In this document: positions 14,300 through 24,106 of the stretch, piece after piece
Numbering within the stretch: position 1 is the first letter of the stretch
Layout: every line of letters starts with the position of its first letter
DNA from: a virus
Length of the DNA: 55,923 nucleotides
IMG/VR virus record: IMGVR_UViG_3300032053_000094
Coordinates: 1 to 55,923 of that record
Direction: 5' to 3' (one strand)
The notes under the pieces: model-generated
Databases searched by the model: none
Told to the model about the DNA's origin: nothing
Seen by the model: only the letters and a program-made list of their open reading frames with translations
Made by a program: the position numbers and the translations under genes

Positions 14300-14331
14300 C
14301 AAATATACTAATAAGTATTCTAATAATCAAA
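14300..14331 (-). promoter_or_regulatory. Host-type promoter of the tRNA-cluster unit
   Basis: Coding strand TTTG (14328-14331), 20 nt, TATATTTG (14300-14307). Confidence 0.75.
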
Positions 14332-14354
14332 AAAATCTTTTTTAGTAAAATCAA

Positions 14355-14362
14355 ATATTTAT
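14355..14362 (+). promoter_or_regulatory. TATTTAT-type element of the holin-like gene
   Basis: ATATTTAT, 35 nt upstream of the ATG at 14398. Confidence 0.5.
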
Positions 14363-14397
14363 AGATAACAAATAAATTCTTTTAAAACAAAAAACAA

Positions 14398-14568
14398 ATG
14401 ACAAAAGAACAAATTTTAGGTCTTGTAAGACACGTATTAACTTTCGTAGGTGGTATTTTAATCACCAAAGGTCTTCTTGACGAAGCATCATCAACAGAAG
14501 TGATTGGTGGTATTTTAGGTTTGGCTGGTACTATCTGGTCAATAATCGACAAAAAGAAAGTGGCTTAA
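14398..14568 (+). CDS. Small holin-like membrane protein (Pam3-gp28 type)
   Basis: 56 residues with two hydrophobic segments: ILGLVRHVLTFVGGILITKG and VIGGILGLAGTIWSIIDKKK. The pattern I-x-x-x-V/I-R-H-x-L-T-x-x-G-G-I-L-x-x-K-G, acidic turn, then V-x-G-x-I..G-x-x-W is that of the Pam3-gp28 holin family. It would form lesions in the inner membrane at lysis. Its own TATTTAT-type element and strong terminator make it a monocistronic late gene. The lysis partner is likely the GH19 endolysin at 29774-30586. Confidence 0.72.
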   Translation: MTKEQILGLVRHVLTFVGGILITKGLLDEASSTEVIGGILGLAGTIWSIIDKKKVA

Positions 14569-14587
14569 TTGTAACACTTATTAATTA

Positions 14588-14620
14588 CTAAGAGTCAGAT
14601 TTTTCTGACTCTTTTTTTTA
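14588..14620. terminator. Bidirectional terminator
   Basis: AAGAGTCAGA-TTTT-TCTGACTCTTTTTTTT after the holin-like gene; the minus-strand neighbour ends in its T-run. Confidence 0.85.
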
Positions 14621-14788
14621 TAATGTATCTTCGGTATGTACTTTATCATCATCCCAATCTAACCATCCTTCACTTTCGTTATGGTCGGGATTTTCTTTTT
14701 TGTATTTCATTTGTTTATCAATACCTCTAGCCCACAACCAAGATATTAGTACGGTTACTAAAAACATTAATAGGTAAACTTTCCACAT
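14618..14788 (-). CDS. Small MWKVYL-type membrane protein, copy 1
   Basis: 56 residues: MWKVYLLMFLVTVLISWLWA, then RGIDKQMKYKKENPDHNESEGWLDWDDDKVHTEDTL. One TM helix followed by a RGIDK turn and an acidic cytoplasmic tail. The 49-residue protein at 27916-28065 begins MWKVYLTMFVITGIISYLWV-RGIDK and is clearly a paralog. Function unknown; conservation of Trp-Ala/Val-Arg-Gly-Ile-Asp suggests an interfacial motif. Confidence 0.7.
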   Translation of the reverse strand: MWKVYLLMFLVTVLISWLWARGIDKQMKYKKENPDHNESEGWLDWDDDKVHTEDTL

Positions 14789-14791
14789 AGC

Positions 14792-14980
14792 TTAAATGTT
14801 ATTACAATATTCTTTTATTAAATCTATTAAAATATTATTATCATGTTTCCATTCTTTCCAAGTTTCAAAATCTTTTAATTTTTCCAAAACTTCTTCAGGT
14901 ACTAACATAAAACCTTCAGGTGCAATTCCTTTAAATTTGTAATAATGTGAGTTTTTAATTCTTTCTTCGATAACATTCAT
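14792..14980 (-). CDS. 62-aa hypothetical protein
   Basis: 62 residues, start MNVIEERIKNSHYYKFKG. A central PEGFMLVPEEVLEKLKDF segment resembles a short beta strand with helix found in small regulator-like proteins, then a helical tail. No motif recognised. Four-gene minus-strand run with small spacers, probably one operon with 14986-15635. Confidence 0.6.
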   Translation of the reverse strand: MNVIEERIKNSHYYKFKGIAPEGFMLVPEEVLEKLKDFETWKEWKHDNNILIDLIKEYCNNI

Positions 14981-14985
14981 ATTAA

Positions 14986-15141
14986 TTAAATTTTTTTAAC
15001 AATATAATTATATCCTGAATCAGAATTTTTTTGAAATAATGAACAGATTTTATCTGCTTCTTCAACAGTATCAAATTCCAAAACTTCGTCATCGTCATCT
15101 AAAACAATAACAGGTAAGGTAACCCCATTGTTATTCTTCAT
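14986..15141 (-). CDS. 51-aa hypothetical protein
   Basis: ATG 15139-15141, stop 14986-14988. Sequence MKNNNGVTLPVIVLDDDDEV.. followed by LEFDTVEEADKICSLFQKNS: a beta strand with an acidic turn and an amphipathic helix, like half of a small ferredoxin-like domain. Supported by even spacing between neighbours and codon use; function unknown. Confidence 0.55.
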   Translation of the reverse strand: MKNNNGVTLPVIVLDDDDEVLEFDTVEEADKICSLFQKNSDSGYNYIVKKI

Positions 15142-15163
15142 TTTTTTAATTATGCAGTACATA

Positions 15164-15505
15164 TTATTTCATAAATATTTGTATAAGAATTATAATAAAA
15201 GCTAAAAATAAACAAAGTATTGTTTTAGATGTTATTGGTTCTTTAAATAAAAAATGACTCATTAACGCAAAAACAATAACACCAACACCAAATCCTAAAA
15301 TTCTTGTTGGCCATAATTCTCCATTAAAAGCAATAACCATATTTTTTGTCGATTTAAGATACAACCAAGTTAATGGTATTCCTGATAATAATAAGATTAT
15401 TGGAAATTTTGAATACCAATCATACTTGGCATTACCTTGTAACTGTACAAATGTTCCAGCCTGAGCAAAAAACATATACAAAAGACCTAAAAAAAAACTA
15501 TTCAT
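15164..15505 (-). CDS. Four-helix membrane protein (SMR/DMT-like)
   Basis: 113 residues with four TM segments (~1-20, 33-51, 66-86, 92-112) and a GEL-W loop; size and topology resemble small multidrug-resistance/DMT proteins, but the SMR catalytic Glu14 position is not occupied by Glu. The start overlaps the upstream gene by 8 nt (ATGAATAG). A transporter role is a guess. Confidence 0.65.
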   Translation of the reverse strand: MNSFFLGLLYMFFAQAGTFVQLQGNAKYDWYSKFPIILLLSGIPLTWLYLKSTKNMVIAFNGELWPTRILGFGVGVIVFALMSHFLFKEPITSKTILCLFLAFIIILIQIFMK

Positions 15506-15635
15506 TAATTAAACTTTTTACAAAATTATATAGTGATAAAATAGCAATCATTATTGCTATTCCCGCAATAGAATAAATAACCATTTTTTCACTAAACTCT
15601 ACTTGGTCTTTTCTTTTTCCTTGGTAATTGTTCAT
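15498..15635 (-). CDS. 45-aa single-TM protein
   Basis: MNNYQGKRKDQVEFSEKMVI.. with a TM helix VIYSIAGIAIMIAILSLYNF and a short tail ending SLINE. The start is supported by a host-type promoter (TACTTTTG) 14 nt upstream. First gene of the leftward small-membrane-protein operon. Confidence 0.65.
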   Translation of the reverse strand: MNNYQGKRKDQVEFSEKMVIYSIAGIAIMIAILSLYNFVKSLINE

Positions 15636-15649
15636 ATATTATTTTTAAA

Positions 15650-15681
15650 CAAAAGTAAAATAAAAAAAATTAATAAACAAA
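15650..15681 (-). promoter_or_regulatory. Host-type promoter of the small-membrane-protein operon
   Basis: Coding strand TTTG (15678-15681), 20 nt, TACTTTTG (15650-15657). Back to back with the ClpP promoter. Confidence 0.75.
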
Positions 15682-15691
15682 TGTATTTTGA

Positions 15692-15723
15692 TTTGTTTGT
15701 AAAATATATTCTTCATATCTTTG
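15692..15723 (+). promoter_or_regulatory. Host-type promoter of the ClpP gene
   Basis: TTTG 15692-15695, 20 nt, TATCTTTG 15716-15723; ATG at 15747. Confidence 0.8.
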
Positions 15724-15746
15724 TCAAACAACCAAAAAATTTAAAT

Positions 15747-16427
15747 ATGGATTACGGAAAAGAATTTAAATCGTATTACACGAAACACCTATATAAACCA
15801 TCAAGTAATTTGGACAATTATTCGTCTCAAATTCAAGGTTCACTAACTCCTTATATCTTAGAAGAAAGAGAAATGAGGGTAACTCAAATGGATATATTTT
15901 CAAGATTAATGAGAGAACGAATTTTGTGGGTTGCGGGCGAAGTTAATGATAATATGTCAACAATAGTTCAGGCTCAACTAATGTTCTTAGATTCTGTTGA
16001 AAATAACGACATAACAATGCATATTGATAGTCCTGGAGGTTCAGTTAAGTCAGGGTTGAGTATGGTTGACGTTATGCAGTTCATTAAGTCCGATATAAGG
16101 ACGATTAACACAGGTATGGCAGCTTCTATGGGGTCAGTACTACTTGGGGCAGGAACGAAAGGAAAACGGTCCTCATTACGTTTCTCACGTACTATGTTAC
16201 ACCAATCATCAGGTGGGTTCAGAGGTAATATTCAAGATGCTGAAATTGACATGAAAGAATGGGTTAAAATTAATGACACATTATTTCAGTTACTTGGGGA
16301 TTTTTGTGGTAAGACTATGGAACAAGTTAAGGTTGACGCTCAACGAGATTTGTGGTTAAGTAGTTCTGAATCACTTGAGTATGGTATTATTGATGAAATT
16401 GTTAAAACAAAAAAAGGAGGTGTTTAA
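15747..16427 (+). CDS. clpP: ClpP-like serine protease
   Basis: 226 residues from the ATG at 15747, chosen because the promoter lies between it and the longer upstream frame. ClpP fold with intact triad: nucleophile Ser127 in GMAASMGS, His152 in TMLHQSSGG, Asp201 in QRDLWLSS; oxyanion SPGGSV (95-100) and YGIID near the end. It has a ~40-residue N-terminal extension compared with mature E. coli ClpP. ClpP forms tetradecameric chambers fed by AAA+ unfoldases; the ClpC-like half at 442-1704 has a VGF docking-type loop. T4-like and other phages use ClpP relatives as prohead proteases, but this sequence is closer to cellular ClpP. Early or middle expression is suggested by the host-type promoter. 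Confidence 0.9.
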   Translation: MDYGKEFKSYYTKHLYKPSSNLDNYSSQIQGSLTPYILEEREMRVTQMDIFSRLMRERILWVAGEVNDNMSTIVQAQLMFLDSVENNDITMHIDSPGGSVKSGLSMVDVMQFIKSDIRTINTGMAASMGSVLLGAGTKGKRSSLRFSRTMLHQSSGGFRGNIQDAEIDMKEWVKINDTLFQLLGDFCGKTMEQVKVDAQRDLWLSSSESLEYGIIDEIVKTKKGGV

Positions 16428-16438
16428 GCCTCCTTTTT
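16412..16438. terminator. Bidirectional terminator
   Basis: AAAAAAGGAGG-TGTTTAAG-CCTCCTTTTTT overlapping the ClpP stop codon. Confidence 0.85.
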
Positions 16439-16487
16439 TCTTCGAAATTACCCCCTTTCTTTTATTTCAATTTATAATAAACAACTA

Positions 16488-17177
16488 TTACAGTTGAGTA
16501 CTCATTGGTTGTGTGATAAGTGATGACTTCATATTGTCTAGTTTTTCACCAAACTTAGAACCCATCCTTTCAACTAAAGGACAAACAATACCTTGTATTT
16601 TACCTTCCAATCTTTCACTGAAATCACTATCTCTAATAACACTATGAAGTGTTTTTCTTACTATATTTAAAAATTCCCCACCAAATCCTTCTTCAATCTC
16701 TAATTGTTTTAAATAAGATTCAGGAATTGAGTCAGATATTTTTTTTGTTAAAAATTCACAATCAGAAAATAATTTAGGAACATCTTTTAATTCAGTATTC
16801 TCTAAAGCGGTCGTCATATAACTTTTTAATGCAAAATTATCATCAATACCTAATTGTTCTAAAATGTATCTAACCCCTCTATCTCTAAACATTTCAATAA
16901 CAGTATTAGTTGTTCCACCAAAAAGATTTCCAATTACATTAAAAACACTACTTGCATTTTCTGCAATAAGATTACTTTCAAACCCTTGTTTGTGTAAGTA
17001 AATCATCTCAGATAGAATGTTAACTAAGACATCATCCAAATCTTTTTTAGATTTAGGTTTTGAAGATTCTAAAATAAATCTAAATCTTGTGTTAACAATT
17101 TTAGACTCTTGAATCATTCTTTTTTTGTTTTCTTTAGTCTCAACTAAAGTTTTTCTTATTGTTTTATTTAAACTCAT
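16488..17177 (-). CDS. 229-aa probable virion protein
   Basis: Predominantly helical. The N-terminus carries (L/I)xE-type strings (TLVETKE, MIQESK, FILES). Central NVIGNLFGGTTNTVIEMFRDRGVR includes a Gly-rich turn between helices; the C-terminus contains a short Cys-bearing segment (GIVCPLVERMGSKFGEKL). No catalytic signature. Last gene of a seven-gene minus-strand run (24081 to 16488) of large tagged proteins, likely structural. Confidence 0.65.
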   Translation of the reverse strand: MSLNKTIRKTLVETKENKKRMIQESKIVNTRFRFILESSKPKSKKDLDDVLVNILSEMIYLHKQGFESNLIAENASSVFNVIGNLFGGTTNTVIEMFRDRGVRYILEQLGIDDNFALKSYMTTALENTELKDVPKLFSDCEFLTKKISDSIPESYLKQLEIEEGFGGEFLNIVRKTLHSVIRDSDFSERLEGKIQGIVCPLVERMGSKFGEKLDNMKSSLITQPMSTQL

Positions 17178-17189
17178 ATTATAACTATT

Positions 17190-19088
<1,899 letters not shown>

Positions 19089-19093
19089 AATAA

Positions 19094-19101
19094 ATAAATA
19101 T
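19094..19101 (-). promoter_or_regulatory. TATTTAT-type element
   Basis: Coding-strand ATATTTAT, 5 nt upstream of the start at 19088. Confidence 0.45.
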
Positions 19102-19115
19102 CTTTAATTTGTGAA

Positions 19116-21128
19116 TTAATAGGATAACCAATTAGTTCCGTCCCAATAAAAAGTTCTTGAATTACTTAACTCAATAGATGTTGGTTGACCTGAACCAACA
19201 TTTTTAGTAGAATCATTAAAACTAACAATATCAGTTGCGGGGTTAAACTCACCATTTAATTTATCTTTATTTTGACTTGCCCAAATAATAAATCCAGGTT
19301 GAGTTGGACCTATTGATTTTTTCAACTCATCTTCTTTTTTTTGAAGTTCACTTTTAAGACTATCAATTTTATCATTTCCTTTTGCTCTTAAACTATCTAA
19401 CTCCACTTTTTTAGTATTTAATATACTATCAGCTTGAGCTTTAAGTTTTTTGGCGTCTTCATCTAATTTTCTTTGCCATTCTTCGGCTTTTAATTTATTT
19501 TGAGCAACTTTATCACCCTTATCAAAAACAGTATTAATCCAGTCATCCCAATAAAAATGTATTGGAGAAAAACCTTCAAGTAATGTATACCAATAAACGT
19601 TACCATCAGAAGATGTAAAAATACCTTTTAAATTTTCTAAATATTTGTCTTCAAAAATGGATAACATACTTTTATCGTCAGGTAGGTCTTTACTCGAATA
19701 GTGTTTCCATAATGTTGCAATTGTTTGCCAAAACGCCAAAAATAAAGGCATACCCACAAATTTTGCAAAATATAAATGTTTTCCTAATACCTTCCACCAA
19801 TCACTACCATATTTAACATAATATTCTTCAAAATTTGATATTTTTTTCACACTACCAGTTAAACCAAAACCAACCCCTCTATGTACAAAATTTAAAATTC
19901 TCGCTCCTAGTCCTATTTTTTTGTCAAAAATACCTTTTATTATTGTTGACCAAGTTGTTTCATCAATAAACTTAACAAGCCAACTACCTCTGTAGTCCAA
20001 ATTAGGATTAAATGGGTCATTATCTTTCATTAATTTAATAACTTCGGCAACTTTTCTTTTTTGGGAATCAGGTACATTATTATACAATATTTTTTCAATT
20101 TCATCAACCATTGTTATGTAATCAGTACCGTCTTTTTGTAAAGATTTGATATCACCCATTATATCTCTAAACATAGTTAAATCTGCCGTTTCCCCCTTTT
20201 TTAATTTTTTAGCCGCTTCATCCATTGAGGTTTTTAATTTTGAAAAAATATTTTCAATTACTTGTTCGTCCCCATCAGATTTTAACTTTGCAGATTTAAT
20301 CCACTGTCCAATATATTTTCTAACTAAATTAGTTATTGTATAACGAGATGAAAAAAATCTATTAATTGTAGTTAATTCAGCAGGACTTAATTTTTTATAG
20401 TCAATATTTTTTAATTTTTCACCAATCGCTAATTGTTTTTTATAGGCACTCTGATGTGTTTCCCAAGCTTCATTTGTTTTATTACCATAAGTACCATAAC
20501 CTTTTTTTGGGTCACCGTTTAATGGAGTATCAATCCAATCAGGATGGTTTTTATCTAACCAAGTTTGAAAATCTTTAACTTTTTCACTATTATTTAATTC
20601 TGTAGGGGGTGTTAATGAAGGTATACTTGGTAATGGGTTAACAGGTGGATTTCGAACATTACTAAACCAATTGGGTTTTTGCTTCTCAAATTCTTTAGTA
20701 ATATTACCTCCAAAATATTTTTCAATAACCGCCAATCCTTCTTGTTCTGTTTTTTTTGTTTTTGCTAATCTTTCTAATTTTAATTCCCAACTTGTTACAA
20801 AATCTTCTGCAAATTTTGGATTTTTATCTGCAACAAATTTACATAACGCGAGTAAAGAATCACGACCTCCTTTAGGATTTCCAATGGCTGTATAAATAAA
20901 ATTATTAAGTCTATCACGTACCTCTCCTCTACCTGGAAGGTAAACATCTAACTCTTGTTCAAGTTTAGGTTCCAAAAAATCTAAAATTCTTTCTGCCGCT
21001 TCTGTCCAACCCTGTTCTACTAACAACTTAGTCTCAATTATAATTTCACTTTCAATAGTTTTAACTCCATTATATTCGAAAATCTCTTTAATTCTTTGTA
21101 GTTCCTCACTTATTAAATTATTATTCAT
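19116..21128 (-). CDS. 670-aa tagged virion-type protein with membrane-active segment and coiled coil
   Basis: Tag LISEELQRIKEIFEYNG. Residues ~45-150 are homologous to the protein at 1719-2981. At ~180-230 a module with FQTWLDKNHPDWI, GYGTYGNKTNEAWETHQ.. resembles one in the protein at 37572-38495. Then a helical region, hydrophobic segments (ILNFVHRGVGFGLTG; VGMPLFLAFWQTIATLW) and a Lys/Glu coiled coil (~545-605). The C-terminus ends in SRTFYWDGTNWLSY. Long, multidomain and containing hydrophobic stretches: a candidate ejected internal or tail protein. TATTTAT-type element at 21141-21148. Confidence 0.72.
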   Translation of the reverse strand: MNNNLISEELQRIKEIFEYNGVKTIESEIIIETKLLVEQGWTEAAERILDFLEPKLEQELDVYLPGRGEVRDRLNNFIYTAIGNPKGGRDSLLALCKFVADKNPKFAEDFVTSWELKLERLAKTKKTEQEGLAVIEKYFGGNITKEFEKQKPNWFSNVRNPPVNPLPSIPSLTPPTELNNSEKVKDFQTWLDKNHPDWIDTPLNGDPKKGYGTYGNKTNEAWETHQSAYKKQLAIGEKLKNIDYKKLSPAELTTINRFFSSRYTITNLVRKYIGQWIKSAKLKSDGDEQVIENIFSKLKTSMDEAAKKLKKGETADLTMFRDIMGDIKSLQKDGTDYITMVDEIEKILYNNVPDSQKRKVAEVIKLMKDNDPFNPNLDYRGSWLVKFIDETTWSTIIKGIFDKKIGLGARILNFVHRGVGFGLTGSVKKISNFEEYYVKYGSDWWKVLGKHLYFAKFVGMPLFLAFWQTIATLWKHYSSKDLPDDKSMLSIFEDKYLENLKGIFTSSDGNVYWYTLLEGFSPIHFYWDDWINTVFDKGDKVAQNKLKAEEWQRKLDEDAKKLKAQADSILNTKKVELDSLRAKGNDKIDSLKSELQKKEDELKKSIGPTQPGFIIWASQNKDKLNGEFNPATDIVSFNDSTKNVGSGQPTSIELSNSRTFYWDGTNWLSY

Positions 21129-21140
21129 TTGTCTTTTTTT

Positions 21141-21148
21141 ATAAATAT
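21141..21148 (-). promoter_or_regulatory. TATTTAT-type element
   Basis: Coding-strand ATATTTAT, 12 nt upstream of the start at 21128. Confidence 0.45.
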
Positions 21149-21150
21149 CT

Positions 21151-22830
21151 TTATTTTGTTTGTTGTTCTTGTTGTTCAGTTGCTATTATAGAATCAAAAA
21201 AATCAGCCATTTCAGGACTGCTAAGTAATGACTTAACTTGTTCAGACGGGTTTTTTCCCATTTCTTCGTTTGCCATATTAACCGCTTTATTTAAAATAGT
21301 GTTTAACTCCGAATCAGGATTTTCCTTAATTAAGGTTGCAATTTTCACTGTCAACATTAATTTATATCCTGGGTCTTCTTTTGATTTAAGTAAATTGTCA
21401 AAATATTTTACTAATTCTTTCTTTTTATCATCCTTCATTGTTAATCCTAAGCTACTAACCATATCAGTAACTAAATGAATTGCCGTTAAATCGGCTGCCA
21501 ATCTTCCCACAAATTTACCCCCTTGAATCAACATACTTGGCTTAATAGTTTTTAAACCATATTTGATTATTAAGTTATTAATATTTGATAACTCCATATT
21601 TGACATCGCTGGTATATTTTTTATCGCCCACTTAGAACCATTTTCTATTGTATTTTTATCAAATAATGCCACTCTTCTAAATAAAGATTTTTCAGATTGA
21701 CTAAAACTACTCACCAATAATTTTAATTCTTTTGGGTTATTTAAATTATATTTCGCCATTTTGGTTATTATTGAGTCAACTAATTTCAAGGTTGGGGCTT
21801 TTGTTAACCCAAAAGCAGCATGAGCATATGGTAAAACTGCAAATACAAAATACATTACTGATTCACTAGTTAAACCTTTATTTTCAAGTGTTATTGCCGC
21901 TCCGATTGAAAAAGGAAGACCGAATTTAATTCCCAATCTTATTACTTTTGCCAATACATATGCTTGTCTAGCTTCAGCAGCAAGAGCGAAACCATCAGAA
22001 AGAAAGTCAGCGGCTAGCCACGCAACTATTTCAATAAGAGGTTGCCAAGTATCCCAGAATTTTTGAAGTCCTGATTTACTTACTTCAGCAAGAGCATTTG
22101 GGTCATATTGAAATATCACATTCAAATAATCTTCCATTGTTTGATATTTTTTTGAAATATCTGCTAGTTTATTCTTGTATATTTTATCTCTTTGATTACT
22201 ACTAACGGTGGCAAAATAATCAGACCCAGGTACTATTGGCCTTATGTCTCCTTGATAAAACTTTTTATCATCTGCAAATTCTTTTTGTTTTTCTTTTAAC
22301 TTTAATTTTTGCCAATCTGTAAATAATTTATAATCTTCTTTTGAAATACCATACGGAAAATCAAAATGATAATATTCTTTTTTTAAGTCGTCTAATTCTC
22401 TTTGTTTCTGTCCTACGGTTACGGTATCAAATCCTTTTTGTCTTTGAATCGTATTACCCATAGGGGCGTCAGTAGGGTTTTGTTGAAATTGTTGAAACTT
22501 ATATTTATCTTGTTTATCGTATCTTTGATTTATCTCTTGAACTTTCTTCAAATATTCAGGATATTCATCAGGTTCAAATCCCCAAGGAACTCCTCTTTTT
22601 TTAATTACTTCTTCATAAGTTGGTGGAGGTGTTGTTGTTGTTGTTGTTGTTGTTTCAGATTTTTTATTATACTGTCTTAATAATTCTTTATTATATCGAG
22701 TGTCCAATTTTTCGTCTGGTTGTTCTGATAATAATTTATTTTCCGTCAAAGTTTTTGACATATCATAACCCATTAATAGTTTAATCCTATTAAGTGAATC
22801 CAATCCTTCTTGTAATTTTACATTATCCAT
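21151..22830 (-). CDS. 559-aa tagged virion-type protein with hydrophobic helices
   Basis: Leader with QEGLDSLNRIKLLMGYD and LTENKLLSEQ (two tag-like LxE sites). A Thr8-Pro3 linker (~60-72, encoded by a GTT microsatellite on the plus strand at 22630-22654) precedes a Tyr/Lys/Gln-rich domain. Residues ~240-330 hold several hydrophobic helices (IEIVAWLAADFLSDGFALAA; VMYFVFAVLPYAHAAFGL), and a further one at ~440-470. The C-terminus is acidic and Gln-rich. Membrane-active internal or ejection protein is the likeliest role, from architecture alone. Confidence 0.7.
   Translation of the reverse strand: MDNVKLQEGLDSLNRIKLLMGYDMSKTLTENKLLSEQPDEKLDTRYNKELLRQYNKKSETTTTTTTTPPPTYEEVIKKRGVPWGFEPDEYPEYLKKVQEINQRYDKQDKYKFQQFQQNPTDAPMGNTIQRQKGFDTVTVGQKQRELDDLKKEYYHFDFPYGISKEDYKLFTDWQKLKLKEKQKEFADDKKFYQGDIRPIVPGSDYFATVSSNQRDKIYKNKLADISKKYQTMEDYLNVIFQYDPNALAEVSKSGLQKFWDTWQPLIEIVAWLAADFLSDGFALAAEARQAYVLAKVIRLGIKFGLPFSIGAAITLENKGLTSESVMYFVFAVLPYAHAAFGLTKAPTLKLVDSIITKMAKYNLNNPKELKLLVSSFSQSEKSLFRRVALFDKNTIENGSKWAIKNIPAMSNMELSNINNLIIKYGLKTIKPSMLIQGGKFVGRLAADLTAIHLVTDMVSSLGLTMKDDKKKELVKYFDNLLKSKEDPGYKLMLTVKIATLIKENPDSELNTILNKAVNMANEEMGKNPSEQVKSLLSSPEMADFFDSIIATEQQEQQTK
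22630..22654. repeat. GTT microsatellite coding for poly-Thr
   Basis: Eight consecutive Thr codons (ACA/ACN on the minus strand) followed by Pro in the 559-aa protein. Confidence 0.85.
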
Positions 22831-22831
22831 T

Positions 22832-23077
22832 TTAAGTTAATTGATTTGCGGGACCTCTAGTTAATCCTGATTCCCATTTAGTATTACCTAACGGATTTGC
22901 ATGGCCTCTCTTTAACCCAGCACCAACGGTTGCTGACCAAGTAGTTACATTATTTTTTCCTCCTGTAGAACCTGCAGTAGAAGATGCAGTTGCATCTTGT
23001 TCACCCAACTCTTCTGATGAGGAATTTTTGGTATATTTAGACATTAAATTGATTAAAAAATCTATGTTAGTTTTCAT
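22832..23077 (-). CDS. 81-aa protein with W-x-G-L-x-RG-x-ANP repeats
   Basis: A Ser/Gly/Thr-rich linker follows SSSEELGEQ. The C-terminal half has two related strings, VGAGLKRGHANPLGNTKW and ESGLTRGPANQLT, each containing G-L-x-RG-x-AN. Looks like a short assembly peptide with a repeated docking motif. One nucleotide separates its stop from the next gene start, so it is translationally coupled to the 559-aa protein. Confidence 0.65.
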   Translation of the reverse strand: MKTNIDFLINLMSKYTKNSSSEELGEQDATASSTAGSTGGKNNVTTWSATVGAGLKRGHANPLGNTKWESGLTRGPANQLT

Positions 23078-23078
23078 T

Positions 23079-23369
23079 TTATTCTTTTTCTGGTATCCTA
23101 TCTGAATATATCATATAATATTCATTTAAAAATGACATTAATTCTATTTCATCAATATCGTTAAAATTCAATAACTCGTCCCCATCTTCATAATCATCAT
23201 AAAACCCAAAATCTTCATTAATTAAAACATAACCAAAATCATCGGCTTCTTTTAATTCCACGTCATCAATTCTAATTTCAGAATCAGAATCTTCATTCAT
23301 TCTAAATTTAACTTCAACTGTATCTGAAGTTTTATTTAATTTGTACGATATAATTTCAACAATTTCCAT
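23079..23369 (-). CDS. 96-aa acidic protein
   Basis: Very acidic: MEIVEIISYKLNKTSDTVEV, then DEDSDSEIRIDDVELKEADD and DDYEDGDELLNFNDIDEIEL. Beta-rich N-terminus and helical C-terminus ending MIYSDRIPEKE. No family recognised. Separated from the next gene by 1 nt. Similar in size and composition to the small acidic proteins at 52-56 kb. Confidence 0.65.
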   Translation of the reverse strand: MEIVEIISYKLNKTSDTVEVKFRMNEDSDSEIRIDDVELKEADDFGYVLINEDFGFYDDYEDGDELLNFNDIDEIELMSFLNEYYMIYSDRIPEKE

Positions 23370-23415
23370 AACTATATTTTACTATAAAATATCTGAAAAT
23401 TTAGTAAAAGATAAA

Positions 23416-24081
23416 TTAATTATATTGTTTGAATTTATTAAACCATTTTAAAGAGTCTTGAATTGACTCTTTAATGTCATCACTCTCATCACCAAATTCA
23501 ATTTCACTTTGTATTTCGTTCATAACCTCATCAATATTTATATCATCTTCGTCATACTCATCATCTTCATTAATTCCAAATTCATCGGCAACTATTGATA
23601 ATGCAATGTCTTCATCTTCATCTTCGTCCATAGCCAACGCAGTATTTGAATCCCCCTTAGCACCAATAGCCAAAGCTAAATCTTCGTCCTCATCTTCGGT
23701 ATAATCAAATTTATTTTTATCCATATTTTTTGCAACTTTATACCCACACTCATTACATTCACCCTCCATAATTTGTCCACCACATTCGTTACACATGTCT
23801 TCACTCATTCCTCCATTACCACATTCACACACATCTTCGTATAAACCACACTCAGAGCAAATATCCTTCGATTCCTTCATGTATATCTTATTATTGTATG
23901 TTGATACCTCTCCTTTAGAATTAACCGTAATTCCCCCCTTATCGTTTGCATAATCCTGAGTATATAACGGTTGCATATTTGATTGATTCTGTCTAACAGC
24001 ATATCCATCATAAACTGTTTTATGTTTATCAAGAATATTTTCTTTTTCTTCTCTTGTTAAATTCATGTAATAGTTATTCAT
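23416..24081 (-). CDS. Tagged protein with zinc ribbons and acidic C-terminus
   Basis: 221 residues. Leader MNLTREEKENILDKHK (tag class with xEKxxIL). Central Cys clusters: CSECGLYEDVCEC, MCNECGGQIMEGECNECG, two likely zinc ribbons (~76-118). The C-terminal half is a stretch of Asp/Glu (DEDEDLALAIGAKGD repeated as DEDEDIALSIVADEF). Acidic tails plus zinc ribbons suggest a nucleic-acid mimic or scaffolding partner. TATTTAT-type element at 24099-24106. Confidence 0.72.
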   Translation of the reverse strand: MNNYYMNLTREEKENILDKHKTVYDGYAVRQNQSNMQPLYTQDYANDKGGITVNSKGEVSTYNNKIYMKESKDICSECGLYEDVCECGNGGMSEDMCNECGGQIMEGECNECGYKVAKNMDKNKFDYTEDEDEDLALAIGAKGDSNTALAMDEDEDEDIALSIVADEFGINEDDEYDEDDINIDEVMNEIQSEIEFGDESDDIKESIQDSLKWFNKFKQYN

Positions 24082-24098
24082 AACTTATAAGTTTTAAT

Positions 24099-24106
24099 AT
24101 AAATAT
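24099..24106 (-). promoter_or_regulatory. TATTTAT-type element
   Basis: Coding-strand ATATTTAT, 17 nt upstream of the start at 24081. Confidence 0.45.
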
